Below, in pieces: positions 37,187 through 47,551 of a DNA stretch of 64,000 bases (its first letter is position 1; the number at the start of each line of letters is the position of its first letter). The stretch spans positions 2,976,001 to 3,040,000 of the forward strand of contig NZ_AP022595.1 of assembly GCF_010731875.1 (NCBI RefSeq), written 5' to 3'. A model generated the notes under the pieces. That model was not told the DNA's origin. It searched no databases and saw nothing but the letters and a program-made list of their open reading frames with translations. The stretch comes from Mycolicibacterium sarraceniae. Lineage in GTDB: Bacteria; Actinomycetota; Actinomycetes; Mycobacteriales; Mycobacteriaceae. The position numbers were made by a program, and so were the translations under genes.

Positions 37187-38242
37187 ATGACACACCTCGT
37201 CGGCCAGCGACACTTGGCCTTCGGTGCAAGCGCTTTGGCGGTGCTGTCCGTGCTTTCTGCAGGTTGCGGCAGGTCGCATTCGGCCCCACAGCCCACCGCG
37301 GGCGGTGAGCTCACCCTGTACTCGGCGCAACACGAGCAGACCACCAAGGCGCTGGTCGAGGCGTTCACCAAAGACAGCGGCATCAAGGTCAAGGTGGTGC
37401 CTCTCGACGAAGGTGCCGCGGTGGCCAAGATCGAGCAGGAGGGCGATAAGTCGCCCGCCGACCTGGTGTACACCGAGAACTCGCCATGGTTGGCCCAGCT
37501 CGACAGCAAGGGCCTGCTCGGCAAGGTTGACGATGGCACCCTGGGTTTGGTGCCCAAGGGCGACAGCGCGGCCAGCGGCAACTGGGTGGCGGTGTCGGCC
37601 CGGGTGACGGGCGTGACCTACAACCCGGACAAGGTGCCTGCCGACCAGCTGCCGCACTCGGTGCTGGACCTGGCCGGTCCGCAGTGGAAGGACAAGATCG
37701 AACTCGCTCCGACGGAGACTGACTTCTGGCCGGTGGTCAGCTCGGTGCTGCACGCCAAGGGCAAAGACGCAACCCTGGCCTGGCTCAACGGTCTGAAGGC
37801 TAACGCCGGCGCGAATGCCGCGGTGCCGTCGAACGAGAACCTGGCGGCCGACATCAACCAAGGCAACGCCGCGTTGGGTGTGCTGAACAGTTACTACTTC
37901 TATCGGTTGAAGACTGAGGTCGGGGCGTCGTCGGTGAAGTCTCAGTTCGCCTACTTCGCTCCGCACGATCCGGGCTATGTCAAGGACATCTCCGGGGCCG
38001 CCGTGCTGAAATCGAGCAAGAACCAAGCCGCAGCCCAGAAGTTTCTGGCATTTCTCACCGGAAAGTCGGGTCAGACCATCATCGCCACCAGCGACAGCTT
38101 CGAGTATCCATTAGCCGTCGGAGTAGCCGCCAACTCGCAGCTCCCGCCGATGGACACGTTGGCGCCCAACGATTTCAGCGTGACTGATATGGGCACGTGC
38201 GAGGATGCCGAGGCGCTGTTGCAGGAGGCGCAGCTGCTGTGA
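37187..38242 (+). CDS. Fe(III) ABC transporter substrate-binding lipoprotein (FbpA/FutA type)
   Basis: A 351-residue exported lipoprotein: SALAVLSVLSAGCG supplies the lipobox. The mature part starts GGELTLYSAQHEQTTKALVE, the usual first strand of ferric-binding proteins, and contains VLNSYYFYRLKTE, whose adjacent Tyr pair matches the two iron-coordinating tyrosines of FbpA. DLVYTENSPWLAQLD and WPVVSSVLH are further family segments. ATG 37187 with CGGAG 4 bases upstream was preferred to a GTG at 37148. Binds free ferric iron (by family) and delivers it to the permease encoded next; stop and GTG start overlap. Confidence 0.9.
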   Translation: MTHLVGQRHLAFGASALAVLSVLSAGCGRSHSAPQPTAGGELTLYSAQHEQTTKALVEAFTKDSGIKVKVVPLDEGAAVAKIEQEGDKSPADLVYTENSPWLAQLDSKGLLGKVDDGTLGLVPKGDSAASGNWVAVSARVTGVTYNPDKVPADQLPHSVLDLAGPQWKDKIELAPTETDFWPVVSSVLHAKGKDATLAWLNGLKANAGANAAVPSNENLAADINQGNAALGVLNSYYFYRLKTEVGASSVKSQFAYFAPHDPGYVKDISGAAVLKSSKNQAAAQKFLAFLTGKSGQTIIATSDSFEYPLAVGVAANSQLPPMDTLAPNDFSVTDMGTCEDAEALLQEAQLL

Positions 38243-39828
38243 CAGCCGCCCGCCGCACCCACAGAGCACTGCAGACGAGGGGTCTACTCACCCTGGTCGG
38301 CTTGGGTGTGGCCGGCGCCGTGGTGGCGCCGCTGGTGGTGGTGATTGTTGACGCTCATTCTGCGGGTTGGCATGAGGTTCATGCCGTGCTGTTCCGCCGG
38401 CGGTCCTACGAGCTGCTGACGAACACCGTCGCGCTGACCGTCCTCGTGGGAGTCGCTGTGGCCGTTGTGGGAACGGTGACTGCCTGGTGCCTGGAACGGC
38501 TGGCGCTGCGCTGGGCACGGGCCTGGACAGCGCTGCTGATCTTGCCGCTGGCGATGCCCGACTTCGTGGTCGGGTTCGCTTGGCACGCAGTGTGGCCGAC
38601 GATGCAACCGCTGCTGGCGGCCACCTTGATCATGACGCTGTCGGGTTATCCGCTGGTGCTGCTGCCGGTGTCGGCCGCGCTCCGGCGGGCCGACCCGAGC
38701 CTGCAAGACGTGGCCCGTGGTCTGGGTCTTGGGCCGGTCTCCGTGTTCGTCCGGGTGACCTTCCCGGCCATCAGGACCGCGATCGGCGGCGGCACACTGC
38801 TGGCTGCGCTGGCCGTGATCTCCGAGTACGGTGCCTTCGAAGTGGTCAGGTTCCACACTCTAACCACCGAGATCGTCACCGAGTTCAGCTTCGATCAGCA
38901 CGCCGCGGCGGCGTTATCAATCCCGTTGGTGCTGTTGGGGTTCGCCTTCATTGCAGCCGAGGGGGCACTGCCCCGCCGACGTACCGGATTCACCGCGCAG
39001 GCGCGCCCGGCCCGCGCCGGTGCTCCGTTGGCCCGGCGACTGGCGGTGTCGGCCTTCGTCGCGATCGCCGTGGCCGGGGTGGGGCTGCCGGTGGGGGTGC
39101 TGGTGTATTGGCTGCGACAGGCCGGGCACACCACATTGCCGGCGGTCGCTGACCTGTCGACCGCGACCTGGACGACGTTCGGCTACAGCTCGGCGAGCGG
39201 CGTGGCGGTGCTGGTCTTGTCAGCACCGGTGGCGTACCTGGCGGTCCGTTACCCGTCCCGCCTGAATCTGTTGTTGCACAACATCACCTTCATCACCAGG
39301 GCGGTTCCGGGGGTGATCATTGCGGTCAGCCTGGTGTATTTGTCCGTCAACTACCTGTTTGGGCTGTACGAGACAGGGTGGCTGGTCATTGCGGCTTACA
39401 CCATCCAGTTCTTTCCGCTCGGCCTGGTGTGCGTGCACGCCATGGTCACCTCTGTGCCCCGGCACTTCGGTGAAGTGGCCCGGTCGCTGGGGCGGGGACC
39501 GTGCTATGTGTTCGCGCACGTGACGTTGCCGTTGATCGGTCCGGGTCTGCTCGCCGGTTTCTGTCTGGTGTTCGTCACTGCCGCAACCGAACTGACGACG
39601 ACGTTGATGCTGGCCCCAGCTGACACCAAGACCCTGGCCACGCAGTTCTGGGCCTTTCAGTCGGAGAGTGCGTACTCGGCCGCCGCGCCGTACGCACTGG
39701 TGATCGTTGCGGTGGCAGTGGTACCGGGGGCGTTGCTCGGGCTGTGGTTCGACCGCCGACCACAGGCCGCCGACGGCGATGTGACGGCCGGGGCCGCTGG
39801 ACCACAGGAGCTGGAGGTGGCCCGATGA
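38239..39828 (+). CDS. Fe(III) ABC transporter permease (FbpB type, two fused permease domains)
   Basis: A 529-residue membrane protein with two BPD_transp_1 halves. Each carries an EAA loop: DVARGLGLGPVSVFVRVTFP in the first and EVARSLGRGPCYVFAHVTLP in the second, the contact sites for the ATPase. About twelve hydrophobic helices can be counted, the usual number for FbpB-type fused permeases. GTG 38239 overlaps the binding-protein stop by 4 bp (GTGA), and the stop overlaps the ATPase ATG, so stoichiometric coupling is likely. Confidence 0.92.
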   Translation: MTAARRTHRALQTRGLLTLVGLGVAGAVVAPLVVVIVDAHSAGWHEVHAVLFRRRSYELLTNTVALTVLVGVAVAVVGTVTAWCLERLALRWARAWTALLILPLAMPDFVVGFAWHAVWPTMQPLLAATLIMTLSGYPLVLLPVSAALRRADPSLQDVARGLGLGPVSVFVRVTFPAIRTAIGGGTLLAALAVISEYGAFEVVRFHTLTTEIVTEFSFDQHAAAALSIPLVLLGFAFIAAEGALPRRRTGFTAQARPARAGAPLARRLAVSAFVAIAVAGVGLPVGVLVYWLRQAGHTTLPAVADLSTATWTTFGYSSASGVAVLVLSAPVAYLAVRYPSRLNLLLHNITFITRAVPGVIIAVSLVYLSVNYLFGLYETGWLVIAAYTIQFFPLGLVCVHAMVTSVPRHFGEVARSLGRGPCYVFAHVTLPLIGPGLLAGFCLVFVTAATELTTTLMLAPADTKTLATQFWAFQSESAYSAAAPYALVIVAVAVVPGALLGLWFDRRPQAADGDVTAGAAGPQELEVAR

Positions 39829-40850
39829 GTGCAGTCCTCGTGCGGTACGCGCGAAAGTCATACGGCCGCATGCCTGTTCTGGACGACGTCAGCCTTGAGG
39901 TCCCGGCCGGCTCGATCACGGCGGTTTTGGGCGCGTCCGGAAGCGGAAAGACGACGCTGCTGCGCAGCATCGCCGGGTTCGAACGGCTCGACGCCGGCGC
40001 CATTGCCATCGGCGATCGGGTGGTCGATGACGGTTCCAAGTGGACGCACGCCCAGCACCGCGGGGTCGGCTATGTGCCGCAGGACGGCGGGCTGTTCCCG
40101 CACCTGCGGGTACGGGCGAATATCGCGTTCGGCCTGCGCCGTCGGGATTCGTGCCGGGTCGCCGGACTCGTGAGCATGCTGGGACTCGACGGATTGGACA
40201 ACCGTTTCCCGCACCAACTATCGGGTGGTCAGCGACAGCGGGTGGCATTGGCCCGGGCGCTCGCGCCCCGGCCCGCGCTGGTACTGCTCGACGAGCCGTT
40301 CGCTTCGCTGGACGCCGGATTGCGCGTGCATCTGCGCCGATACGTGGCCCAGGTGTTGCGCGATGTCGGGGCCACGGCGATCGTGGTGACGCACGACCGG
40401 GACGAGGCGTTCACCATGGCGGATCAGATCGCCGTGCTGCGCAACGGCCGGATCGCCGGGGTCGGCAGCCCGCGGCAGTTGTACAACTCACCTTCCGATG
40501 AACACGTCGCCCAGTTCCTCGGAACGGCGAACCTGTTGCCCGGCGAAGTCGTTGCAGGTGAATTGCAGTGCGCGGTGCCCCTGCAGGAGCGGCTCGGCTT
40601 CGACGACGGGGCCTACACGGTGCTGCTACGGCCTGAACACCTGACCGTGGCGCTTGAGCCTACGGACGGTGCCGAGGCGTCCGTAACCGCAGTTGCCTAC
40701 CACGGCGCCACCACTGCACTCACCCTACGGAGGGACGGCGAACCAACATCCGAATTGGTCGCCGAAGTGCCCGGAGATGTCGATATCGCGGTCGGGCAAC
40801 GGGTCTGGGTGAGCGCATCGCGGTGCGACGTGGCCTGGCCGGTGCGGTGA
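39825..40850 (+). CDS. Fe(III) ABC transporter ATP-binding protein (FbpC type)
   Basis: A 341-residue ABC ATPase. Walker A is LGASGSGKTTLLR; Q-loop GYVPQDGGLFPHL; signature LSGGQRQRVALARAL; Walker B VLLDEPFASLD; H-loop VVTHDRDEA. The C-terminal 110 residues (YTVLLRPEHLTVALEP) form a TOBE-like regulatory domain, as in FbpC/MalK relatives. ATG 39825 overlaps the permease stop. Last gene of the operon. Confidence 0.94.
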   Translation: MSAVLVRYARKSYGRMPVLDDVSLEVPAGSITAVLGASGSGKTTLLRSIAGFERLDAGAIAIGDRVVDDGSKWTHAQHRGVGYVPQDGGLFPHLRVRANIAFGLRRRDSCRVAGLVSMLGLDGLDNRFPHQLSGGQRQRVALARALAPRPALVLLDEPFASLDAGLRVHLRRYVAQVLRDVGATAIVVTHDRDEAFTMADQIAVLRNGRIAGVGSPRQLYNSPSDEHVAQFLGTANLLPGEVVAGELQCAVPLQERLGFDDGAYTVLLRPEHLTVALEPTDGAEASVTAVAYHGATTALTLRRDGEPTSELVAEVPGDVDIAVGQRVWVSASRCDVAWPVR

Positions 40851-41112
40851 GAAGGCAGCTCTTTTCCGACATCACCTCTACATCTGGGCTCGACGGTTGT
40901 CTGAGTCGGGCGAGCGGCGTCGGACAGAGCTGGAGCAATACGCGGGGTCGATTGTCGATGTGACCGTTGCTTATCCGCCGGTCGATTCGCGTCGATCAGG
41001 GCCGGCAGCCATCAATCCCCCCGGCGGGGGAGCGGCGCTTAAACCTGTGAGCCAGTTGTCTAACGCAAAACGGGAAAGACGGCCTCGGATTCTCACCGGT
41101 TTGCCTGATGTG
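40851..41112. other. Intergenic region between the iron operon and the toxin gene
   Basis: About 260 bases where two units converge. Runs such as CCCCCCGGCGGGGG (around 41020) could fold but give no clear terminator; no gene recognised. Confidence 0.35.
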
Positions 41113-41442
41113 TCATCCAGGGCAGTCGACCGCAACCTGCAGAGCCGCACAGATGGCGCGCATCCGGGCGTCGGCGAGGCGGCCAAGCCGATCGACCAAC
41201 ACCGCGACCGAGACACTTTCGACAGAGTCCAGATTCACCGCGGAACGACGCGGGACCGGGTCGGAACCGGGTTCAAGAACAACCTCGCTGGCCAGCCCCC
41301 GAATGGTTGTGGTGCAGGGCGCGACGATCGCGCGTCGAAGCCGGGGGATCGCCGCATCGCGCGAGAGAACAACGACTGGACGCCGACCGATCTCAGCCAT
41401 CTCACACCACCACAGCTCTCCGTGTGCCGGAAGTCCGCTCAC
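41113..41442 (-). CDS. MazF-type toxin (PemK/MazF family endoribonuclease)
   Basis: A 109-residue protein with the MazF fold pattern: [20 protein letters not shown] at the N-terminus (GxxWW plus RPVVVLSR), [12 protein letters not shown] and [11 protein letters not shown], and a C-terminal helix. In MazF toxins Arg and Thr in equivalent strands cut single-stranded RNA at short motifs. GTG 41442 overlaps the antitoxin stop by 4 bp, the classical TA arrangement. Toxin activity and target are not predictable here. Confidence 0.85.
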   Translation of the reverse strand: MSGLPAHGELWWCEMAEIGRRPVVVLSRDAAIPRLRRAIVAPCTTTIRGLASEVVLEPGSDPVPRRSAVNLDSVESVSVAVLVDRLGRLADARMRAICAALQVAVDCPG

Positions 41443-41675
41443 GAGTCTGCAGCCGCCCGCCGCCACGACGCTAGGTCGCCCCACTCGTCGGGCTCATCAA
41501 CCGGGTGCCTGTCGTAGGCCGCATAGCTCGCATCCACCTCGGCCGATCGATGGCGAGCAAGTAATGCCCCGAGCGCCTCATCGATAAGAGCTGCATCAGT
41601 GATTCCTGCCCGCACGTCGCGTGCACTGCTCAACAGTCCGGCATCGACAGTAGTGCTCAGGCGTATGCGATTCAT
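41439..41675 (-). CDS. MazE-type antitoxin
   Basis: A 78-residue protein preceding the MazF-like toxin gene. The N-terminus ([21 protein letters not shown]) looks like a ribbon-helix-helix DNA-binding domain; the acidic C-terminal half ([19 protein letters not shown]) should wrap the toxin. ATG 41675. The pair would be autoregulated by family; no palindrome was examined in detail upstream. Confidence 0.82.
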   Translation of the reverse strand: MNRIRLSTTVDAGLLSSARDVRAGITDAALIDEALGALLARHRSAEVDASYAAYDRHPVDEPDEWGDLASWRRAAADS

Positions 41676-41836
41676 GCCATTACTATGCCATCACCTGAGC
41701 AAACCCTCACGCGGGCTTTCCGGCGTATCAACCGTCGATGAGCATGCGTTGCTTGCCGGCGAGCACAGCCGTGTCAGCGTCGACTTTGGTCATTGTGGTT
41801 ACCCCTGTTGGCGTAAAAACTCCTCACTCGAAATGC

Positions 41837-41851
41837 GAGAATATAATTCTC
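41837..41851. promoter_or_regulatory. Operator GAGAAT-N3-ATTCTC (perfect), before the DUF1330 gene
   Basis: GAGAATATAATTCTC, extended to a 19-bp dyad with flanking GC/GC (41835-41853), 16 bp before the DUF1330 ATG. One of a family of near-identical sites in the next 19 kb, attributed to the TetR protein at 53705. Confidence 0.75.
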
Positions 41852-41867
41852 GCCTGAGAGGAGCGGC

Positions 41868-42152
41868 ATGCCCAAGGCTTACGTCATCTTCACCGAGGAA
41901 ATCCACGACTTGGAGGGCATGAAGTCCTACGGGAAGGCCGCCGGCGCGGCCATGGGCGGTGCCAAGGTGCTTGCTGTCGACTCCAAACCGCAAGTGCTCG
42001 AAGGCAACTGGCACGGCCACCAGACCGTGGTGCTGGAGTTCGAATCAGCCGAGGCCGCGCAGGCGTGGTATGACTCGGACGCCTACTCCCATGCGCGCGT
42101 GCTGCGGCAGGCCGCCGCCGACACCAACGCGGCGATCCTCACCGGGTTCTGA
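41868..42152 (+). CDS. DUF1330 family protein
   Basis: A 94-residue dimeric alpha-beta barrel-type protein: MPKAYVIFTEEIHDLEG, then KVLAVDSKPQVLEGNWHGHQ and FESAEAAQAWYDSDAY, the DUF1330 pattern. GAGAGGAG precedes ATG 41868. Its promoter region carries the palindromic operator shared with the catabolic island, so it is probably a member of that regulon. Function unknown; members are often found near catabolic genes. Confidence 0.88.
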   Translation: MPKAYVIFTEEIHDLEGMKSYGKAAGAAMGGAKVLAVDSKPQVLEGNWHGHQTVVLEFESAEAAQAWYDSDAYSHARVLRQAAADTNAAILTGF

Positions 42153-42153
42153 T

Positions 42154-42810
42154 CTAGCTCGACAGCGCGACTGTCAGTTCGGGTTCGGTTGCCGCGATGA
42201 TGTCGTCGGCGCTGACTCCCGGTGCCAGCTCACGCAACACCAGCGCGCCGTCGCCGACCACGTCGATGACGCCGAGGTTGGTGACGATCCGGTCGACGAC
42301 GCCTACCCCCGTCAACGGCAGCGAGCACTGCTTGACGATCTTGGGGTTGCCGGCGCGATCGGTGTGTTCCATCAGCACGATGACGCGTGCCGCCCCGTGC
42401 ACGAGGTCCATCGCGCCGCCCATACCCTTGACCATTTTTCCGGGGACCATCCAGTTCGCGAGGTCCCCGGTCGCCGATACCTCCATGCCGCCCAGGACGG
42501 CGGTGTCGATATGGCCGCCGCGAATCATGCCGAACGATAGTGCCGAATCAAAGAATGCCGCACCGGCATTCACTGTCACGGTCTCCTTACCGGCGTTGAT
42601 CAGATCCGCATCGACCGCGTCTTCGGTCGGGTAGGGGCCGGTGCCCAGAATGCCGTTCTCCGAGTGCAACGTGACCCGCACCCCAGCCCCCAGATAGTTC
42701 GGGATAAGGGTGGGCAACCCGATCCCGAGATTCACGTATTCGCCGTCCATCATCTCCGCGGCGGCGCGGGCGGCCATCTGGTCCCGGGTCCACCCTGTTG
42801 GTTGGGTCAT
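42154..42810 (-). CDS. scoB: 3-oxoacid CoA-transferase subunit B
   Basis: Beta subunit of a family I CoA-transferase (succinyl-CoA:3-ketoacid type). It contains [16 protein letters not shown] and the SENGILG motif, whose Glu forms the covalent CoA thioester, then [18 protein letters not shown] and [22 protein letters not shown] 42810 overlaps the scoA stop by one base (TGATG), so translation is coupled. The 218-residue length is standard. Probably activates or transfers CoA to an acid intermediate of the island. Confidence 0.92.
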   Translation of the reverse strand: MTQPTGWTRDQMAARAAAEMMDGEYVNLGIGLPTLIPNYLGAGVRVTLHSENGILGTGPYPTEDAVDADLINAGKETVTVNAGAAFFDSALSFGMIRGGHIDTAVLGGMEVSATGDLANWMVPGKMVKGMGGAMDLVHGAARVIVLMEHTDRAGNPKIVKQCSLPLTGVGVVDRIVTNLGVIDVVGDGALVLRELAPGVSADDIIAATEPELTVALSS

Positions 42811-43574
42811 CAGTTCGCTTCCTGTGCCGAGCGGACGGTGCGCTTCTCGATGCGCTTCTCCTGTGGTCCGGTGCGCACGATGCGCGAGATGAACACACCC
42901 GGCAGATGGACGGTCGCCGGATCGATATCGCCCGGTGCGACGAGTTCCTCGACCTGAGCGATCGCGATCCGGCCGGCCATCGCGCACAACGGGTTGAAAT
43001 TCATCGCCGACCGGTTGAAGACCAGGTTGCCGTCGGTGTCTCCGCGCACTGCGTGCACCAGGGCGAAGTCGGCGTTGATCGCCTCTTCCAGGACATACCG
43101 CTTCGCGCCGAACACTCGAGTTTCCTTAGCCGGTGAGGCGATTGCCACTGAACCGTCCTGTGCATAACGCCACGGCAGCCCGCCGTCGGCGACGACGCTG
43201 CCGACCCCGGCGGGGGTGTAGAAGGCCGGTATGCCGGTGCCGCCGGCGCGCAACCGCTCGGCCAGCGTTCCCTGCGGGGTGAGCTCGACTTCGAGTTCGC
43301 CGGCGAGATACTGCCGGGCGAATTCTTTATTCTCCCCGACGTAGGAGGCGGTGATACGGCGGATCCGCCTGTCGGACAGCAGGATTCCCAGTCCGTAATC
43401 GTCTACGCCGCAGTTGTTGGAGAACACCTCGAGGTCGGTCACGCCGGCGTCGAGCAGCGCCTGGATCAACTCATCGGGAATTCCGCACAGGCCGAAGCCG
43501 CCGACGGCCAGCCTCGCGCCGCTGGTGATATCGGCAACTGCACTGGCCGCCGACTCATACACCTTCGATGTCAT
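42810..43574 (-). CDS. scoA: 3-oxoacid CoA-transferase subunit A
   Basis: Alpha subunit partner of ScoB. It has [20 protein letters not shown] and [16 protein letters not shown], both standard for ScoA, plus [15 protein letters not shown] 43574 follows GGAGAAGG and gives 254 residues; codons upstream (to 43667) are not conserved-looking. Divergently transcribed from an IclR-type regulator across a 171-bp gap, which suggests IclR control of scoAB rather than the TetR operator. Confidence 0.92.
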   Translation of the reverse strand: MTSKVYESAASAVADITSGARLAVGGFGLCGIPDELIQALLDAGVTDLEVFSNNCGVDDYGLGILLSDRRIRRITASYVGENKEFARQYLAGELEVELTPQGTLAERLRAGGTGIPAFYTPAGVGSVVADGGLPWRYAQDGSVAIASPAKETRVFGAKRYVLEEAINADFALVHAVRGDTDGNLVFNRSAMNFNPLCAMAGRIAIAQVEELVAPGDIDPATVHLPGVFISRIVRTGPQEKRIEKRTVRSAQEAN

Positions 43575-43745
43575 CGCACCTTCTCCAAACCGGCCGGCGT
43601 CCGCTCTGTAAACGGATTGTCGTGCCCGGCATCCACTCAACAAGTAGTGCCTTGAGCAGTCAACCATTCAGGGCGAACCATGCCGAAGATGTTCGCAGTG
43701 CGATAACCGATCGTTTCAGCGTCCATCTGGTGAACGCCTAGGATC

Positions 43746-44519
43746 ATGCCCGTGACTGCCCGCCAAGACCGATCACCCGTGGTCGCGCGGGTCGCCGCGT
43801 TGCTGGGTGCGGTCAGTGCCGCCGAACCCGCTGGCGCGTCCACCACAGAACTGGGAAAAGTCGCCGGCCTGGCACGCCCGACCGCTCACCGGCTGCTGAC
43901 CGCGTTGGCTGAGGTCGGCCTGATCGACCGCGACACCAAGAACGGTCGCTGGTCGCTGGGGCCGGAGATGTATCTGCTGGGTGCGGTGGCGGCCAACCGG
44001 TATGACGTCAGCGGTCAGGCGCGTGACGTCGTCAACCGGCTGGCGGCCGAGACCGGTGAGAGCGCGTTCCTGTCCGCCCGGCGCGGTGACGAAACGGTCT
44101 GCATCCTCAGCGCGGAGGGCAGTTTCCCGCTGCGCTCGCACGTGCTGCGGGAGGGTGTCCGGTTTCCTCTCGGGGTGGCGTCGGCCGGGCTGGCGATCCT
44201 CAGCCACTTGCCCGCCGGCGAGGTCGACGACTACTTCTCCCGCGCCCGCCCGGTGGGCGACTGGGGTGCCGAGCACAGCGAAGAGTCAATCCGGGCCAGG
44301 ATCGAGGCGACCCGGATCACCGGCTACGCGGTGAATCCCGCCCTGATCGTAGAGGGCAGCTGGGGCATCGGAGCGGCGGTATTCGATCAGAACGGCCGGC
44401 CGTCCTGGGCGCTGAGCCTCACCGGCGTCGAAACCCGCTTCAAGCCGGACCGTCGGCATGAGCTCGGAACACTGCTGCTTGAGCAGGCGCACCTCTTGTC
44501 CGGCCGGCTCCGCTCCTGA
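43746..44519 (+). CDS. IclR family transcriptional regulator
   Basis: A 257-residue regulator: N-terminal winged HTH (about 20-75: STTELGKVAGLARPTAHRLLTALAEVGLI, here quoted in two parts STTELGKVAGLARPT and AHRLLTALAEVGLI) and a C-terminal effector-binding IclR domain (GESAFLSARRGDETVCI, YAVNPALIVEGSWGIGA). Divergent from scoAB, so it probably controls them in response to an aromatic or carboxylic intermediate (inference). ATG 43746; GTG four codons later is an alternative. Confidence 0.88.
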   Translation: MPVTARQDRSPVVARVAALLGAVSAAEPAGASTTELGKVAGLARPTAHRLLTALAEVGLIDRDTKNGRWSLGPEMYLLGAVAANRYDVSGQARDVVNRLAAETGESAFLSARRGDETVCILSAEGSFPLRSHVLREGVRFPLGVASAGLAILSHLPAGEVDDYFSRARPVGDWGAEHSEESIRARIEATRITGYAVNPALIVEGSWGIGAAVFDQNGRPSWALSLTGVETRFKPDRRHELGTLLLEQAHLLSGRLRS

Positions 44520-44579
44520 GGCGCGGTGGCTTCACCAGCAGCTACCGCGGAACCTGCACAGGATTTGCCCAAAGCGGTA

Positions 44580-44608
44580 TTGGCATTCTCCTACACTGCA
44601 AGTACGGT
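44580..44608 (+). promoter_or_regulatory. Possible promoter of the mutase operon
   Basis: TTGGCA and TACGGT spaced by 17 bp; the -10-like element ends 8 bases before the mutase ATG at 44617, which would give a nearly leaderless transcript, common in mycobacteria. An ATTCTC half-site of the island operator lies inside the spacer. Confidence 0.3.
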
Positions 44609-44616
44609 ATCCACCG

Positions 44617-46193
<1,577 letters not shown>

Positions 46194-46194
<1 letters not shown>

Positions 46195-46595
46195 TGAGCG
46201 CACGCGTCCTGGTTGCCAAACCCGGACTCGACGGCCACGATCGCGGCGCCAAGATCGTCGCCCGCGCACTGCGCGACGCCGGATTTGAGGTAATCTTCAC
46301 CGGAATCCGGCAACGCATCGAGGACATCGTGTCGATCGCGCTTCAGGAAGACGTTGCCGTTGTTGGGCTTTCGATTCTCTCCGGTGCGCACCTGGCCCTG
46401 ACCCAGCGCACCGTCGACGCGCTGCTGGCTGCAGATGCGGGCGATATCGCGGTCATCGTCGGTGGCACGATTCCACTCAGCGACGTACCCAAGCTTCTGG
46501 AAGCCGGTGCGGCCGCGGTGTTTCCGACCGGAACGTCGCTGGACACCCTGGTCCGTGACGTGCGTGCACTGACCTCAGAACAGGTGGTCGAGTAA
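46194..46595 (+). CDS. B12-dependent acyl-CoA mutase, small (cobalamin-binding) subunit
   Basis: A 133-residue cobalamin-binding domain. KPGLDGHDRGAKIVARAL holds the DxHxxG motif with the His that ligates cobalt; VGLSILSGAHL and VIVGGTIPLSDV complete the SxL and GG signatures. ATG 46194 overlaps the large-subunit stop by one base (TGATG). With the preceding gene it forms a heteromeric mutase; the MeaB-like GTPase at 52808 is the probable cofactor chaperone. Confidence 0.95.
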
Positions 46596-47551
46596 TGCGT
46601 CTTGGTGTGATGATCGGCGCCGAGCGCGGCGATATGGCCCGCAAGGTGAAGAAACTCATCGCCGATATCGAATGGGCCGACACGGCGGGGCTGTCGAGCG
46701 CGTGGATGCCGCAGGTGCCCGACGATTTCGACTTATTGAGCATGGTCGCGTTGATGGCGTCGCACAGCACGCGCATCGAACTCGGAACCGCCGTGGTCCC
46801 GTTGCAGGCGCAGCATCCCATTGTGCTTGCCCGCCAAGCACTGTCGGTGCATGCCATCTCGAACGGGCGGCTGGCACTCGGCGTCGGCCCGTCGCATCAC
46901 TGGATCATTCGGGATATGCTCGGTCTGCCCTACGACAAACCGGCCGCGTACACCCGCGACTACCTGCAGGTGTTCAATGCGGCGATCTCCGGGCCCGGCG
47001 CTGTCGACGTCGAGAATGACAACTTCACCGTGCACAACCCGACCGCACTCGGCGCCGAGACGAAGATGCCGGTGCTCGTGGCGGCGCTCGGCCCGGTGAT
47101 GCTGCAGATCGCCGGTGAGCATGCGGACGGCACCACGCTGTGGATGGCCGACGAGAAGGCCATCGCTGAACACATCGCCCCCAAGATCAACAAGGCTGCC
47201 GCCGACGCCGGCAAGCCCGCACCACGGATCGTCGCCGGTATCCCCGTCACCCTCTGCGCGAACTCGGAGATCGATGCGGCCAAGGGCCGGGCCAACCGCA
47301 TCCTGGCCGAGGCCGAGACGTCGCCCAACTATCAGCGCCTGCTGGACCAGGGGGACGCCAGGGACGTCGGCGATCTCTGCGCCGCGGGGGATGAAGAGTC
47401 GATTCTGAAGCGGTTCCGCGCGTTCGCTGACGCCGGGGTGACCGACCTATCGGTGCGGCTTCTGCCGATCGGCGAGACCCGCGACGAGCTAGTGGCCTCG
47501 AAATATCGCACTCGCGAAGTGATTTCACAGCTCGCTGCCGAAATTCGATGA
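46595..47551 (+). CDS. LLM-class (F420-type) flavin oxidoreductase
   Basis: A 318-residue luciferase-like TIM-barrel protein: EWADTAGLSSAWMPQVPDDF, IELGTAVVPLQAQHPIVLAR and NGRLALGVGPSHHWIIRDML. In mycobacteria most proteins of this type use coenzyme F420; the sequence resembles that branch, but the cofactor is not proven. ATG overlaps the upstream stop by one base (TAATG) and the stop overlaps the next ATG, so it belongs to the mutase operon and presumably acts on the same substrate series. Confidence 0.88.
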   Translation: MRLGVMIGAERGDMARKVKKLIADIEWADTAGLSSAWMPQVPDDFDLLSMVALMASHSTRIELGTAVVPLQAQHPIVLARQALSVHAISNGRLALGVGPSHHWIIRDMLGLPYDKPAAYTRDYLQVFNAAISGPGAVDVENDNFTVHNPTALGAETKMPVLVAALGPVMLQIAGEHADGTTLWMADEKAIAEHIAPKINKAAADAGKPAPRIVAGIPVTLCANSEIDAAKGRANRILAEAETSPNYQRLLDQGDARDVGDLCAAGDEESILKRFRAFADAGVTDLSVRLLPIGETRDELVASKYRTREVISQLAAEIR

